Assembly (NCBI GenBank): GCA_963851085.1
Contig: CAWKNX010000011.1
Span: 310,001 to 374,000 of the forward strand
Origin: DATFVJ01 sp963851085
GTDB taxonomy: Bacteria; Actinomycetota; Actinomycetes; Streptosporangiales; Streptosporangiaceae
Direction: 5' to 3'
Length of the DNA: 64,000 nucleotides
In this document: piece after piece, positions 33,978-42,802 of the stretch
Layout: the number at the start of each line of letters is the position of its first letter
How positions within the stretch are numbered: position 1 is the first letter of the stretch
Position numbers and translations under genes: made by a program
Notes under the pieces: model-generated
Databases searched by the model: none
Seen by the model: only the letters and a program-made list of their open reading frames with translations
Told to the model about the DNA's origin: nothing

Positions 33978-34556
33978 GCCTGATCACTCCATCGCGGAGG
34001 CCGTTAACGGCGCGGTCACGGGGTCAGGGTGGTCGGGGCCGGTACCGGCGAAGACGATCATGGGCAGTCCGGGATTTGCCTGGGCTAAAGATTGAAGAAC
34101 GCGTTTGCCGGGCGCCGACCGATTTCGGGAGGCAGGGCCTGCGCGGCCAGCAGGTGTACTGCCCGTTGACTGTGCGCGCGGACACCCACCCGTTGGACCT
34201 GACCGTCAGGCGATTAGCCTAGCGCGCACCCCGCAGCGTCAGGTATTTGACTCCGGCGAAGCACCTGAGACCGTAGGCGGGACGCGGGCGGGCGCGAGGG
34301 CTGGGTAGCCGCGCCGTGCGAGGTTGGAGTTCATGGGGCACCGAAGGAACTGGGCGCGGTCCTGCGGTAAGAGCCTTGCTCTGCCACCGGCCGTCGCGGC
34401 GCGGCCAGGCGTTACAGAAATGAAGGTAAGGCTTTGAGCACCAGGATGTGGGACGTGGCCCGACGGCCTCCCAGCCCTGTTCCTGGTAGTGGCCGCGGGC
34501 TCACCGAAACGGCACGTGGGCATCCCTCCACGCGCCGCTGGCTGCCGCCAAGGGGA
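33978..34556. other. Intergenic region, no recognised gene
   Basis: About 580 bases upstream of the CtpE-like gene. Only short arginine-rich frames are present. It probably contains the CtpE-like promoter and decayed sequence continuing from the relic at 34557. Confidence 0.35.
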
Positions 34557-34848
34557 CGAAATTACCGCGCCAGCGCGGCCGTCAACCCAGCCTGGGCGCC
34601 CTGGCATCCCGAAGCGAGGATGCGCAAGCCGCCGCCCGATGGCAAACAGCGCCAGCATGGCGGCGGTGCGGGACTGGACCAGGGGTGGTGCCTGGCGCCG
34701 CCCTGGCGATCATGTAGCTGGCCAGCGTGGTGGCCGCGGCGGTAATCCCGGTCGGCAGGGTGAATGCCAGGACTCGGCGCGTGAAGCCGAGCTGGGCGCG
34801 GGGCGCGGCCGCCGCCAGGGCCAGGGAAGATCCCGGGATCCCGATCGC
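34557..34848 (-). pseudogene. Relic of a second CtpE-like P-type ATPase (C-terminal membrane part)
   Basis: In one frame: AIGIPGSSLALAAAAPRAQL, RRVLAFTLPTGITAAATTLA, SYMIARAAPGTT; after a frameshift, MLALFAIGRRLA. These match the C-terminal membrane helices of CtpE-like pumps (compare AIGVPSFFLALAPNTRRYVP in the intact neighbour). N-terminal domains, catalytic motifs and reading frame are lost. Confidence 0.8.
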
Positions 34849-35109
34849 CGCCGGCTGTCGTAGCGGTGCAGGCGCGCCGTGGTACCGGCAGCGTCGCTCT
34901 GGTCCTGGATGGTGGGGGGCAGCTCGTTCTGGATGGCACCGGTGAGGCCGACGTCCTTGGTACCCCCGCTGGTTTTGAGCCTGGCGGGCACGATGATCAG
35001 GCCGGGCACGACGAGGATCATGATAAGGACCGATGCGCGGAAGGCGCGACCGGCTCCGTTCGCGCATTTCCCGGACCGCGACGAGCCAGCCCTGCTGCCA
35101 GCCGTTCAT
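34849..35109 (-). pseudogene. ABC-2 permease, N-terminal relic
   Basis: It begins MNGWQQGWLVAVREMRERSR at ATG 35109, the usual start of NatB/YhaP-type ABC permeases. After a frameshift it continues MILVVPGLIIVPARLKTSGG, DVGLTGAIQNELPPTIQDQS, then runs straight into the P-type ATPase relic. The rest of the permease is gone. Its start overlaps the end of the ABC ATPase relic, as in an operon. Confidence 0.8.
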
Positions 35110-35544
35110 GCCACCACCGCCTGGCGGAACAGTTCCGACAGCGTCGGCGGCTGGTACGCAAACGAGACGATGTCGGTGCTGTCGCGGACGGCGGCCACCA
35201 CCGCGGCCAGGTCACCATCGCGGTCGACCCGCAGCCGGGCCCCGGGTCGGCGAGGCCGAGCCGCCCGAGCCAGCCGTCCACGCTGCGGCTCACGTCCTTG
35301 CTCGTACGGCCGCATAGCTGGCCGAGGGTACATAAGCTGGTGCGATAGCTGCGCCCCGCCACCGCACCATGCCGAGGTCCAGCTCGACCAGCCCGAACAC
35401 CACACGCATGGCGTTGTGTTCCCGGCGCCGTTGGGACCGAGAACCCCAGCCAGCCAGCCAGCCGGCGGGCCGGGCGGCGAACGTGCATCCGTCGAGGGCC
35501 GTCAGCGGACCGAACCGCTTGGTCGCCCCATCGAAGTCAAGCAT
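35106..35544 (-). pseudogene. ABC transporter ATP-binding protein relic
   Basis: It starts MLDFDGATKRFGPLTALDGC at ATG 35544 with a GGGGGAAGCA box. Walker A survives as GPNGAGNTT (Lys changed to Asn) but is split by frameshifts. AMRVVFGLVELDLGMVRWRG and LCGRTSKDVSRSVDGWLGRL follow in different frames. The ABC signature and Walker B region are deleted, and the C-terminus resumes with TDIVSFAYQPPTLSELFRQA. Non-functional partner of the permease relic. Confidence 0.85.
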
Positions 35545-36382
35545 TGCTTCCCCCTTTGCTCCGACGATGGCTCGCCCGGCGTGGCCGCCACCAGGGCACA
35601 ATGCCCCTGCACGCGTTGCCGCGGCAACCGCGTGCGCCGGTCTGTATCTGCCGGTGGCTGATTTTGATCCCGAACGGCTGCCGCAACGGTCGCCCACTTG
35701 AGGGCCGGCCGTCGCCGTCACGGGCTGACCGCGCGAACCGCCCGGTCGGGGGAAAGCTCCACACGACCGACACAGCGTCCGCGCCCGGGCTGCACACACC
35801 GGCGCTCACGTAGATGGTGTGGATAGCGCCCACGGCGCGGGCTCGGTTGTCTGTCCCGACGCTGCGAGGTGGGCGCTGCCAGGTCCGCCGATCGAGCGGG
35901 AGGGGAGCGGAGCCATGGTGCGAGACAGCGGTCGTGGTGGCGACATGGGGCCTGTGGCAGCCGCGGCACTTCCGCCTGGCCATCGTCGAATATCGGCCAC
36001 CGAGGGCGATGCGGTGACCGTGCTGAAGGTTCAGCTTCACGTGGACGTGAACAGGTGCATGTCGACCAGCAGGACCGCCGACACTCCGCCTGATGTTGAG
36101 ATCATCGTGGAGGCCGTGTGCTCGGACGATCTGGCGCGCCAAGTGGCCGAGTACATATTGACGTCACTGAAGCAGCGGCCGGATTCGGGGGTACTTGGTG
36201 ACACGCCCCGCCCCCATCGGCGCGCAGAGCATCGCGTCAGCACTCGCAGATCTGCCGGCAATAGCGCGAGCACGCATGCCGAGCCTGAGCTAGCCCGTCA
36301 GCCAGGTCGGCTGCGGGGTTGCCCGTGCGGTGACTGCAAGGACAGCGATCCAATATGAACCGGCCGCCGCCGGTTTCATCGG
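35545..36382. other. Region with no confidently recognised gene
   Basis: About 840 bases between the ABC relic and the intact ABC permease. One rightward frame (GTG 36014-36358) reads VTVLKVQLHVDVNRC and VEIIVEAVCSDDLARQVAEY before becoming random-looking. It could be a small gene or a fragment. Confidence 0.35.
36014..36358 (+). CDS. Possible small hypothetical protein
   Basis: 114 residues from GTG 36014. The first ~55 residues are protein-like (LKVQLHVDVN, PDVEIIVEAVCSDDLARQVA, EYILTSLKQRPDSG); the remainder is Arg/Ser-rich. No family recognised and no good start signal. Tentative. Confidence 0.25.
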   Translation: MTVLKVQLHVDVNRCMSTSRTADTPPDVEIIVEAVCSDDLARQVAEYILTSLKQRPDSGVLGDTPRPHRRAEHRVSTRRSAGNSASTHAEPELARQPGRLRGCPCGDCKDSDPI

Positions 36383-37204
36383 TCACGCGGACAGGTCGCG
36401 GCGGGTGAACAGGAACGCGGCGGCGGCGCAGGCCACCACCGTCACCAGTGCGGTGGCCACGAGGCCGGTTGTCCCGAGCTCGCCACGCAGCGCGCTGGTG
36501 GGCGAGGCCTGATGGAATACCGACAGCACCCGCCAGGGCTTGAGGACCTTGGTGATCTCCGCCAGCGAGTCGACGAAGTACGACACGACAGCGAACCCAG
36601 CACCGACCCCGATTGCCACGCCGCGGTGTCCGGTGGCGGCGCCGGTGAGCAGCGTGACCGCGCCGGAGGCGCAGCCGAGGAGCAGCGCGGCGAACGTCGC
36701 GAGGGCCAGCCGCCCCGCGCCGACCCCCATGTCCAGCACGGCCACAGCGATGACCACGGTCACGTAGAGCACCAGCGCGGCCGCCGTCAGGGCCGCAAGC
36801 GACCCCAGCGCCTTGGCGATGAGCACGCGGACCCGGCTGACCGGATTGGCCATGAGCAGGTCCAGGGTGCCCCGCTCCTCCTCGCCGGCGATCGCGCCAG
36901 CGCCGAGGGCGATGCCGAGCCCGATCAGCATCAGCGGCACCAGCAGGCTGAACGTCTCCGCGGACAGGTAGCCGGGCCCGCTGGTGAAATCGCCCTGCAC
37001 GTTGAACATCGCCTTGAACGCGCTGGGATAGGAGCTGATCAGGTCCCGCATCCGCGCGCCCTGCGAATGCACGCTCGGGTACACCGCGAGCTGCAGAACG
37101 GCCAGGACCGCCACGCCGAGCCCCCAGCCGAGAATGGACTTGCGGTGATCCCGCAATGTCTTACGGACCAGGCTAAGCAGCACGCGACGCGCCTCCCCCG
37201 GCAT
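36383..37204 (-). CDS. ABC-2 type exporter permease
   Basis: 273 residues from ATG 37204, overlapping the ATPase gene by 32 bases; GTG 37183 would reduce the overlap. Six membrane helices are visible, including ILGWGLGVAVLAVLQLAVY and a C-terminal VATALVTVVACAAAAFLFT. The cytoplasmic segment GEEERGTLDLLMANPVSRVR is the hallmark of ABC-2 permeases of the NosY/BcrB type. It forms an exporter with the ATPase encoded immediately upstream. Substrate unknown (drug, lipid or peptide are all possible). Confidence 0.9.
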   Translation of the reverse strand: MPGEARRVLLSLVRKTLRDHRKSILGWGLGVAVLAVLQLAVYPSVHSQGARMRDLISSYPSAFKAMFNVQGDFTSGPGYLSAETFSLLVPLMLIGLGIALGAGAIAGEEERGTLDLLMANPVSRVRVLIAKALGSLAALTAAALVLYVTVVIAVAVLDMGVGAGRLALATFAALLLGCASGAVTLLTGAATGHRGVAIGVGAGFAVVSYFVDSLAEITKVLKPWRVLSVFHQASPTSALRGELGTTGLVATALVTVVACAAAAFLFTRRDLSA

Positions 37205-38075
37205 ACGAGACGAAGATCTGCTCCAGGTCGGGTTCGTGGCTGGTCACGTTGACCAGCCCCTGCCCGGCGGCCAGCCGCATCAGATCGCCCACCGGGCCGA
37301 CCACCTCGCAGCGCACCACCGTGTCATGGGCCGAGACGGCACGGACCCCCGCGACCCGCCCGAACGGCTCAGGCGGCTGCGGCGTGGCGAACTCCAGATC
37401 GAGTACACGCAGTGCGCGGGCCTTGAGCACGGCGATCCTGTCCACGACCGCCAGGTGGCCGGACAGCACGATACCCACCCGGTCGGCGATCCGCTCGACC
37501 TCGGCGAGCACATGGGAGGAGAAGAACACGGTACAGCCCTGCGTAGCGGCCTCCCGGACCAGCGCGTGGAACTCCCGCTGGACCAGCGGATCCAGGCCGC
37601 TCGACGGCTCGTCCAGGATCAGCAGGTCGGGCCGGTGCATGAACGCCTGCACCACGCCGAGTTTCTGCTTGTTGCCCTTCGACAGATCGTGAACATGCCG
37701 GGCCAGGTCGAGATCCAGCCGCTCCGCGAGCCGCGCCGCGTATCCCAGGTCCACGCTGGGGCGCAGACTCGCGAGGAACGCGAGCAGCTCGCCGCCGCTC
37801 ATATCCGGGTACAGCTCGAGATCCCCGGGCAGATAGCCGATCCGCCGCCGCGCGGCCACCGCGTCCCGCCGTAGGTCATATCCGAGTACCCGGACGCTCC
37901 CGCGGGTCGGCCGGATCAGATCCATCAGCAGCCGGATCGTCGTCGTCTTTCCCGCGCCGTTCGGCCCAAGGAAGCCGAAGACCTCGCCCGGGCCCACCGC
38001 CAGAGTCAGCTCCTCCACGCCCCGCTGACGGCCGTAATACTTGGTCAGCGACTCGGTCTCGATGTGATAGGCCAC
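37173..38075 (-). CDS. ABC transporter ATP-binding protein (exporter type)
   Basis: 300 residues. Nucleotide-binding domain with Walker A GPNGAGKTTTIRLLM, Q-loop near RRRIGYLPGDLELYPDMSGG, signature LSKGNKQKLGVVQAF, Walker B LLILDEPSSGLDPL and switch His FSSHVLAEVERIADR. A C-terminal ~75-residue domain of the BcrA/NatA type follows. First gene of a two-gene exporter operon with the permease at 36383-37204 (coding overlap implies coupled translation). The signature starts LSKG rather than LSGG, which is common in this subgroup. Confidence 0.95.
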   Translation of the reverse strand: MAYHIETESLTKYYGRQRGVEELTLAVGPGEVFGFLGPNGAGKTTTIRLLMDLIRPTRGSVRVLGYDLRRDAVAARRRIGYLPGDLELYPDMSGGELLAFLASLRPSVDLGYAARLAERLDLDLARHVHDLSKGNKQKLGVVQAFMHRPDLLILDEPSSGLDPLVQREFHALVREAATQGCTVFFSSHVLAEVERIADRVGIVLSGHLAVVDRIAVLKARALRVLDLEFATPQPPEPFGRVAGVRAVSAHDTVVRCEVVGPVGDLMRLAAGQGLVNVTSHEPDLEQIFVSYAGGGASRAA

Positions 38076-38237
38076 GGCTCCCCCACATAGCGGCTAGCCA
38101 CCGGTCTGCGCAGCTGGCCGCCCCCTGGGCGGCTGCGCGCAGGAGAAACCCCTCCAACAGCGCAAATCCTTTACGGCGGGATACAAAAACGGTATGCCAC
38201 GAAGGTCCCGCAGGCCCCGCCGAAGGTCCCCGGCCAA

Positions 38238-38582
38238 TCAGCGCCCGTGCACCCATGGCTCGCGCACCGCGCCCAGAATGGTGATCAGCATCGACCCGGC
38301 TTCGGGCGGCGTGCCAGCCGACCGGAACCACAATGTGCCGTAGCGGGCGATGAGCGCGAGGTTCGCGAGTGTCTCCACGTTCTGCACGAGCGCCGGCGCA
38401 GCGCCGAGCCCTCGTCCTGATACTCGCGGAACCGTCGCCGTGGGTGTGGGGATGCCGTGCCCGATCCAGTGCACGACCGCGCTGGCTTCCCCGGCGACGA
38501 ACTGGTCGGCGGCCGCGGTGACATTGATCCGGACCCGGTCGAACCCGGCACGCTCGCGCTCGGCTAGATGTCTTTCGCACAT
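38238..38582 (-). pseudogene. NADH dehydrogenase subunit F (NuoF)-like fragment
   Basis: 114 residues matching the middle of NuoF-type proteins: RINVTAAADQFVAGEASAVV, HWIGHGIPTPTATVPRV, APALVQNVETLANLALIARY and GSMLITILGAVREPWV. The FMN/NADH-binding N-terminus and the iron-sulfur C-terminus are missing. It lies between the ABC exporter and a transposase relic, so it was probably cut by transposition and deletion. Confidence 0.85.
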
Positions 38583-38588
38583 GGGGTT

Positions 38589-39159
38589 TCACTCCGTCAG
38601 CCATCGGGGTCGGGTTGGATCGATCTTGAGGAGTGTGAGTAGTCGTTTCTGGATCGGGCCGGGGATGAGGATTTGGGGTGGCTGGCCGTTGTGGGTGGCC
38701 CGCAGCTGGATGCGGCTGAGTGCGGTGAAGATCAGGCGTCCGGTGGGACGTAAGGCGCGGTTGTCGAAGGCGTAGAAGCCGGCCAGATCGGTGGCCGGGG
38801 CCAGGGCCTGGCGGACCTGGCGTTCGATGAGGCAGAAGACGAGCAGGGCCAGGCAGATCACGGTGATCAGGGCGGCGATGCGCCGGTTGGTGTGCAGGAA
38901 CATCGGGGCGACTGCGAGGGGGCCCTTGAAGTCGCTGTAGCGGCGTCCGGCGTGCGGCTGCCCTTTGTAGCGGATCAGGACGTCGGCTGTGCTGGTGCTG
39001 GCGGGGCTGGTGTTGGTCAGCAACGCATACCAGCCGTCGGTGGCGGCTGGCGTCGTTCACGATATCGCCGGCGGGTTCGCCAGCTGTTCGCGGAGCAAAT
39101 CGAGCCGCATGAGCAGGCCGAGGAGGACGTGCTCTAACCGGCCGGCTGCTCACCCGGCT
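38589..39159 (-). mobile_element. IS4/IS1634-type transposase, C-terminal relic
   Basis: It reads DGWYALLTNT, IRYKGQPHAGRRYSDFKGPL, NRRIAALITVICLALLVFCL and ERQVRQALAP, the C-terminal end of IS1634-like DDE transposases. An in-frame TGA interrupts it at about 39060, and the N-terminal catalytic part is absent. No terminal inverted repeats could be assigned. Confidence 0.8.
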
Positions 39160-39265
39160 GTTGATCGCTGATCCGGCAGATTGGTGACCAGAAATGCCGG
39201 AATTTGGGGGCTGCTAGTGCCCGCCGCGGGTGACCGCCATCAGTCCCGGAAGGCGTTCGTGGTGG

Positions 39266-40684
39266 TCAGGGATGGGTGACGTTGAACGGAACCTGCTCGA
39301 CCCGGCCGCCTCCACCGGTCGCCACGACGCTCAGGTGATCAAGCAACGGCTTGTCCTGGTAATGCCAGGCGAAGGTGAACATTCCGTTCACCGGTGCACC
39401 CCCACTAATCAGCTTGGCGAGCGGCGCGGTGCCCGTACCGGTCGGTGTCAGGTACAGCCGCACGTAGTCGGCGCCGGTCGTGTGCACGGCAATTGTCGCC
39501 GTTCCAGCGCCGGCTGGGAGCGTGAGCCATCCATCTTTGACCGGCTGTCCGGAGGTCACCCGAACGCTGCCGATCCGCGGCGCAGCGGCGTTGCCGGTGA
39601 ACCTCACCTGCATGGCGGTGGCTCCGGCCGTGGCGCCTGTCTTGGCCGACTGGTACGTCATGACCACCCAGACCGTGCCCATGCCTGCGGACGGCTGTTT
39701 GAAGGTGACCTGCCCGCGGAACGGTGCCATCCCGGTCGAGCCGCCCACGATGGAGTTGGTGTGGCCGAGAATCGTCACGGTCCCGCCGCCGGCCTGCAAG
39801 ACGCGGGCGGACAACTGTCCTTCGAAGGTCGAGGACTGCCCGGCAAGGGTGACGGGCGAGGTGATTGCCCGGCCCGGCATCGGTTCATCCGCCCGGATCG
39901 CCGGTGTGCGCGCGCCGACCGGCACCCAGGACGAGGTCCCCTGCTGCAGCGTCACCGTGGTGACCGGGCCGGTCCCCGAGTCCGAGCGCAGGTCGACTTC
40001 GATCACGCCCGCGCTGGCCAGGCGGGTGGCACCGGCGGCCAGGCCTTGCATGCCGGCGACCTGCTGCAGGTAGCCGCGTGCCGCCGCGATCGCGCTGGCA
40101 GTGTCCGGCGGTGGCTGCCCACCCGGTGGCGGCAATTGCAGCCAGAGATAGAACGCGGAGACGTCACCGTTGAACGAGTACACCGTGGACCGGACGGTCG
40201 GGAACTGCTTCAGCGTGGCGTCAAGCTCCGCCAGCAGCGCCGCGCTGCCAAAGCTCGAGCTCGCATTGGGTATGACTCCACTGAAATCACGGAAATCCGC
40301 GTGGGCGACACCGTTCTCCATGCTTACGCCGCGCAGCATCTGCGCCGTCTGCCCGGAGAAGTAGGACCAGTACCCCGCACCCCGTTCCGCGGCGGTAGGA
40401 CCGGCGAGCAACTGGTTCACCGCCGCCGTGGCTACGGCGCTGCTGTGCGGCACTGTCCGGAGCACCGCGATGACCTGTTGCGGATCGCTTGCCGTGCCTT
40501 TGTGGAAATAGGCCTTGACGGTCATTGCCGCTGCGGTGGCCGATGGTGACCCGCTGGGCCTGGCAGACGTGGCCGACTTGCCACACCCAGCGGCGGTCAG
40601 CACTGCTGCCGTGGTGATCAACGCCGCCACCAGATTCGCCCAGATCACCATCCGCACTCCGCGGCGATGGTTGAAGGTGACCAT
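39266..40684 (-). CDS. Lipoprotein with GerMN and Gmad2 domains
   Basis: 472 residues from ATG 40684 (GGGGAGGAAGTC upstream). The signal peptide ends in a lipobox, LTAAGCGKS, with Cys34 as the lipidated residue, so it is anchored outside the membrane. Residues ~55-190 fit the GerMN (sporulation/germination) domain (VKAYFHKG, VNQLLAGPTAAERGAGYWSY, FPTVRSTVYSFNG). Residues ~225-470 include one or two immunoglobulin-like Gmad2 domains (TSPVTLAGQSSTFEGQLSAR; ILGHTNSIVGGSTG). Similar proteins occur in actinobacteria that may or may not sporulate; a cell-envelope role is likely. No operon partner. Confidence 0.88.
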   Translation of the reverse strand: MVTFNHRRGVRMVIWANLVAALITTAAVLTAAGCGKSATSARPSGSPSATAAAMTVKAYFHKGTASDPQQVIAVLRTVPHSSAVATAAVNQLLAGPTAAERGAGYWSYFSGQTAQMLRGVSMENGVAHADFRDFSGVIPNASSSFGSAALLAELDATLKQFPTVRSTVYSFNGDVSAFYLWLQLPPPGGQPPPDTASAIAAARGYLQQVAGMQGLAAGATRLASAGVIEVDLRSDSGTGPVTTVTLQQGTSSWVPVGARTPAIRADEPMPGRAITSPVTLAGQSSTFEGQLSARVLQAGGGTVTILGHTNSIVGGSTGMAPFRGQVTFKQPSAGMGTVWVVMTYQSAKTGATAGATAMQVRFTGNAAAPRIGSVRVTSGQPVKDGWLTLPAGAGTATIAVHTTGADYVRLYLTPTGTGTAPLAKLISGGAPVNGMFTFAWHYQDKPLLDHLSVVATGGGGRVEQVPFNVTHP

Positions 40685-40797
40685 GACTTCCTCCCCTCAG
40701 AGCCGGAGAAGATTCATAAACCGTCGCGAAAGAAGATGATCGATACCTCCCCTTTAACGTTATGCACCCCGCACCGCAGGTGGGCACGGCAGAAAGG

Positions 40798-40811
40798 CCC
40801 GCTTTAGCGGG
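40798..40811 (-). terminator. Short intrinsic-type terminator
   Basis: CCCGC, loop, GCGGG; on the minus strand the hairpin CCCGCTAAAGCGGG is followed by CCTTTCT. It would stop leftward transcripts from the universal-stress-protein fragment before the lipoprotein gene. Confidence 0.5.
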
Positions 40812-41154
40812 ACGAAAGGCTCGGCCTAGGTGTGCGACGACGATGAATGAGAACGGCCACGGGTGACCAATTCCTGCCGCAGCGAAAGGAAGACCTCAGC
40901 CTTTGGCGATGCGGTCGCAAATCGTGCTCAAGTGCGCTGACGCCGGGACGACCAGGCAGGTGGCCGCAGAGCTGCCGACCGCCTTCCGCCGCATCCGTGC
41001 CGCCAGACTGTCGGCTACATCAAAACCCCGGGCACAAGCAGGTGGGCAGGAGCACAACGCCCCTCAGGTGGCGGGACCATCGCCCCGAAAACGCCATGTG
41101 TGGGGGCTGTCCCACACCGCACGGTTCCTTGCCGCCGAGCCCGCGCGCATCTCG
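40812..41154. other. Intergenic region, no recognised gene
   Basis: About 340 bases between the terminator and the USP fragment. No coding signal or clear motif is seen. Confidence 0.35.
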
Positions 41155-41520
41155 TCAGCGCGGGTGGACGATGCCGACCGGGCAGGGCGCGTGGCAGAGC
41201 ACTGCCTGGCTGACCGAGCCGAGCGTCATCCCCCGGACGCCGCCCAGGCCGCGGGAGCCGACGACGAGCATCTGCGCATCGCAGGCGGCCGCCAGCAGCG
41301 CGGCGCGCGCCGGGTCGGCGGTGACCTGCCGCTGGACGGCCACCCAGGGATGCTCCTTCTCGCCAAGGGCGATCGACTGCTCGAAATCTTCCTCGATCCG
41401 GCGCGTGCCCCCGAAGCCTCCAGACACGTCCGCCCGGGCGCACACGGCCACCAGGGGCGCACCGCGAAGCGCCGCTTCCTCAAAGGCAAACCCCACTGCG
41501 GCCTGGGAGGCGGGGCTGTG
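41155..41520 (-). pseudogene. Universal stress protein (UspA) fragment, N-terminus missing
   Basis: It matches the UspA fold from the first helix onward: SPASQAAVGFAFEEAALRG, QRQVTADPARAALLAAACDA and the ATP-loop MLVVGSRGLGGVRGMTLGSV, ending CHAPCPVGIVH. The first strand with the conserved VGVDGS is missing, and a TGA precedes the surviving part. From GTG 41496 a 113-residue product could still be made, but it would lack the nucleotide-binding start of the fold. It abuts the stop of the next upstream gene. Confidence 0.78.
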
Positions 41521-41532
41521 GGCGGTGGCCCC

Positions 41533-42126
41533 TCACCGATGCACCGCGGGGACGGCGCACACCATGCCGTCGCTGAAACCGGCCGGGCCGATGCCGAGGG
41601 CCAGGTTGAAGCGGCCGCGCATGTTCTCCAATGCGACGTGGTGGGTCAGTTCCACGATCTGGCCGTCGTCGAGATGGTGGCGAAGCCTGTCGAACAGTTC
41701 GTCGGGGACTGCGACCGGGGTGCGGGTCATGCTGACGGCGTAGTCGAGGACGAGTTTGTCCAGGTCCGAGAACAGCGGGCTGGTCTGATAGCTGGGGAGG
41801 GCCAGGATCTCTGCGTCGGTCAAGCCCCACTGGCGGGAGATGGCGGAGCCCATGTCGATGCAGTATTCGCAGTGGGTGAGGGTGGCCGCCTTCAGCTCGG
41901 CGAGGGCGTGGAGCCTCTTGTCGAGACGGCGCAGCTTGGCGGTTGCCTGTTCGAGCTTGGCGTAGCCCTTGAAGAGCACGGGCACGTGGGCGTACATCTC
42001 AAGCGGCTCGATCATCTGCTCCGTCAGTCGCCCGGTGAGCTTGCCGATGCTGCGCCGGGTGAAGTGGTAGGCGATCTTCAGGTACAGCCCGGCCTGGGCG
42101 GACGAGACTCCTTTGATGCGGGCCAT
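41533..42126 (-). CDS. Carboxymuconolactone decarboxylase/AhpD-like protein
   Basis: 197 residues from ATG 42126 with an AGGAGG box upstream. All-helical CMD/AhpD fold. The active-site-type segment is LTHCEYCIDMGSAISRQWGL (CxxC with a following acidic and small-residue helix), and LTDAEILALPSYQTSPLFSD is typical of the peroxidase-related subgroup. It may act in thiol-dependent peroxide reduction or as a small-molecule decarboxylase-like protein. Read in the same direction as, and 46 bases after, the ICMT-like gene, so the two probably form an operon controlled by the divergent TetR gene. Confidence 0.88.
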   Translation of the reverse strand: MARIKGVSSAQAGLYLKIAYHFTRRSIGKLTGRLTEQMIEPLEMYAHVPVLFKGYAKLEQATAKLRRLDKRLHALAELKAATLTHCEYCIDMGSAISRQWGLTDAEILALPSYQTSPLFSDLDKLVLDYAVSMTRTPVAVPDELFDRLRHHLDDGQIVELTHHVALENMRGRFNLALGIGPAGFSDGMVCAVPAVHR

Positions 42127-42172
42127 GTGACTCCTCCTTTCGCTGGCGATCGATGAGCGAGCTTCGACCCCG

Positions 42173-42700
42173 TTACGTGCCGCCGCCGGGTCCGGCCGGC
42201 GCACCGGGCGTCCATGGATGCAGCCGGGGAACCCAGGCGCGCACGGCACGCCGGTAATCCCGGTACTCGGCCCCGAATTTGCGGGCCAGGGTGGGTTCCT
42301 CATAGAAGCGGACGGCGGCTGCGCCAATGCACCAGGCCACTGCGGTGTACTCCAGGAGGCCTGGCGAGCCGAACAGGAGCACCTCGCCTGTCAGGATGGC
42401 CAGGAAGCCGACGTATATGGGGTTGCGCACGTAGCGGTAGAACCCGCTCACCACGAGGCGTGGCGGCGACGCCAGCGGCACGGGAGTCCCGTCAGCCTTG
42501 GTGAACTCGATAAACGACTGCACGAGTGGGACGAGGCCTGCGCAGATGAGCAACCCTCCCGCCGCCTGCGCGACCGCCCAGTAAGGCAGGGGCCGGTGAA
42601 AGTGCCATTCGTTCAGCAGATACGGAAGCAAGCAGGCGAAGGTTCCCCCGACTGCCACGCCCCAAGCCACGCTGACGACAGCTGCTGTTGACTTGCGCAT
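42173..42700 (-). CDS. Isoprenylcysteine carboxyl methyltransferase (ICMT)-like membrane protein
   Basis: 175 residues from ATG 42700 (GGAGG with 5-base spacing; GTG 42703 adjoins it). Four or five membrane helices, then the ICMT/PEMT motif region LVVSGFYRYVRNPIYVGFLA and the C-terminal EEPTLARKFGAEYRDYRRAV, which bind S-adenosylmethionine in this family. Bacterial members methylate lipids or unknown small substrates. First gene of a leftward pair with the CMD-like gene. Divergent from a TetR gene, with tandem palindromes in the shared promoter region. Confidence 0.88.
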   Translation of the reverse strand: MRKSTAAVVSVAWGVAVGGTFACLLPYLLNEWHFHRPLPYWAVAQAAGGLLICAGLVPLVQSFIEFTKADGTPVPLASPPRLVVSGFYRYVRNPIYVGFLAILTGEVLLFGSPGLLEYTAVAWCIGAAAVRFYEEPTLARKFGAEYRDYRRAVRAWVPRLHPWTPGAPAGPGGGT

Positions 42701-42750
42701 CACCGCCTCCGGAAGAGTCGCTCGCCATCTGCGTGCCTCATGTGAGTGGC

Positions 42751-42787
42751 ACTCTCAGTTCAAGAGTAGCACTCCCAGTTTGGGAGT
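42751..42787. promoter_or_regulatory. Tandem palindromes between ICMT-like and TetR genes
   Basis: ACTCCCA, GTT, TGGGAGT (42771-42787) is a perfect 17-base palindrome. Twenty bases before it, ACTCTCAGTTCAAGAGT (42751-42767) is a diverged copy. They lie within 16 bases of the TetR ATG (42803) and ~50 bases from the ICMT-like start, as expected for a TetR operator controlling both directions. Confidence 0.75.
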
Positions 42788-42802
42788 AGTAGTCTCACAA
42801 GT

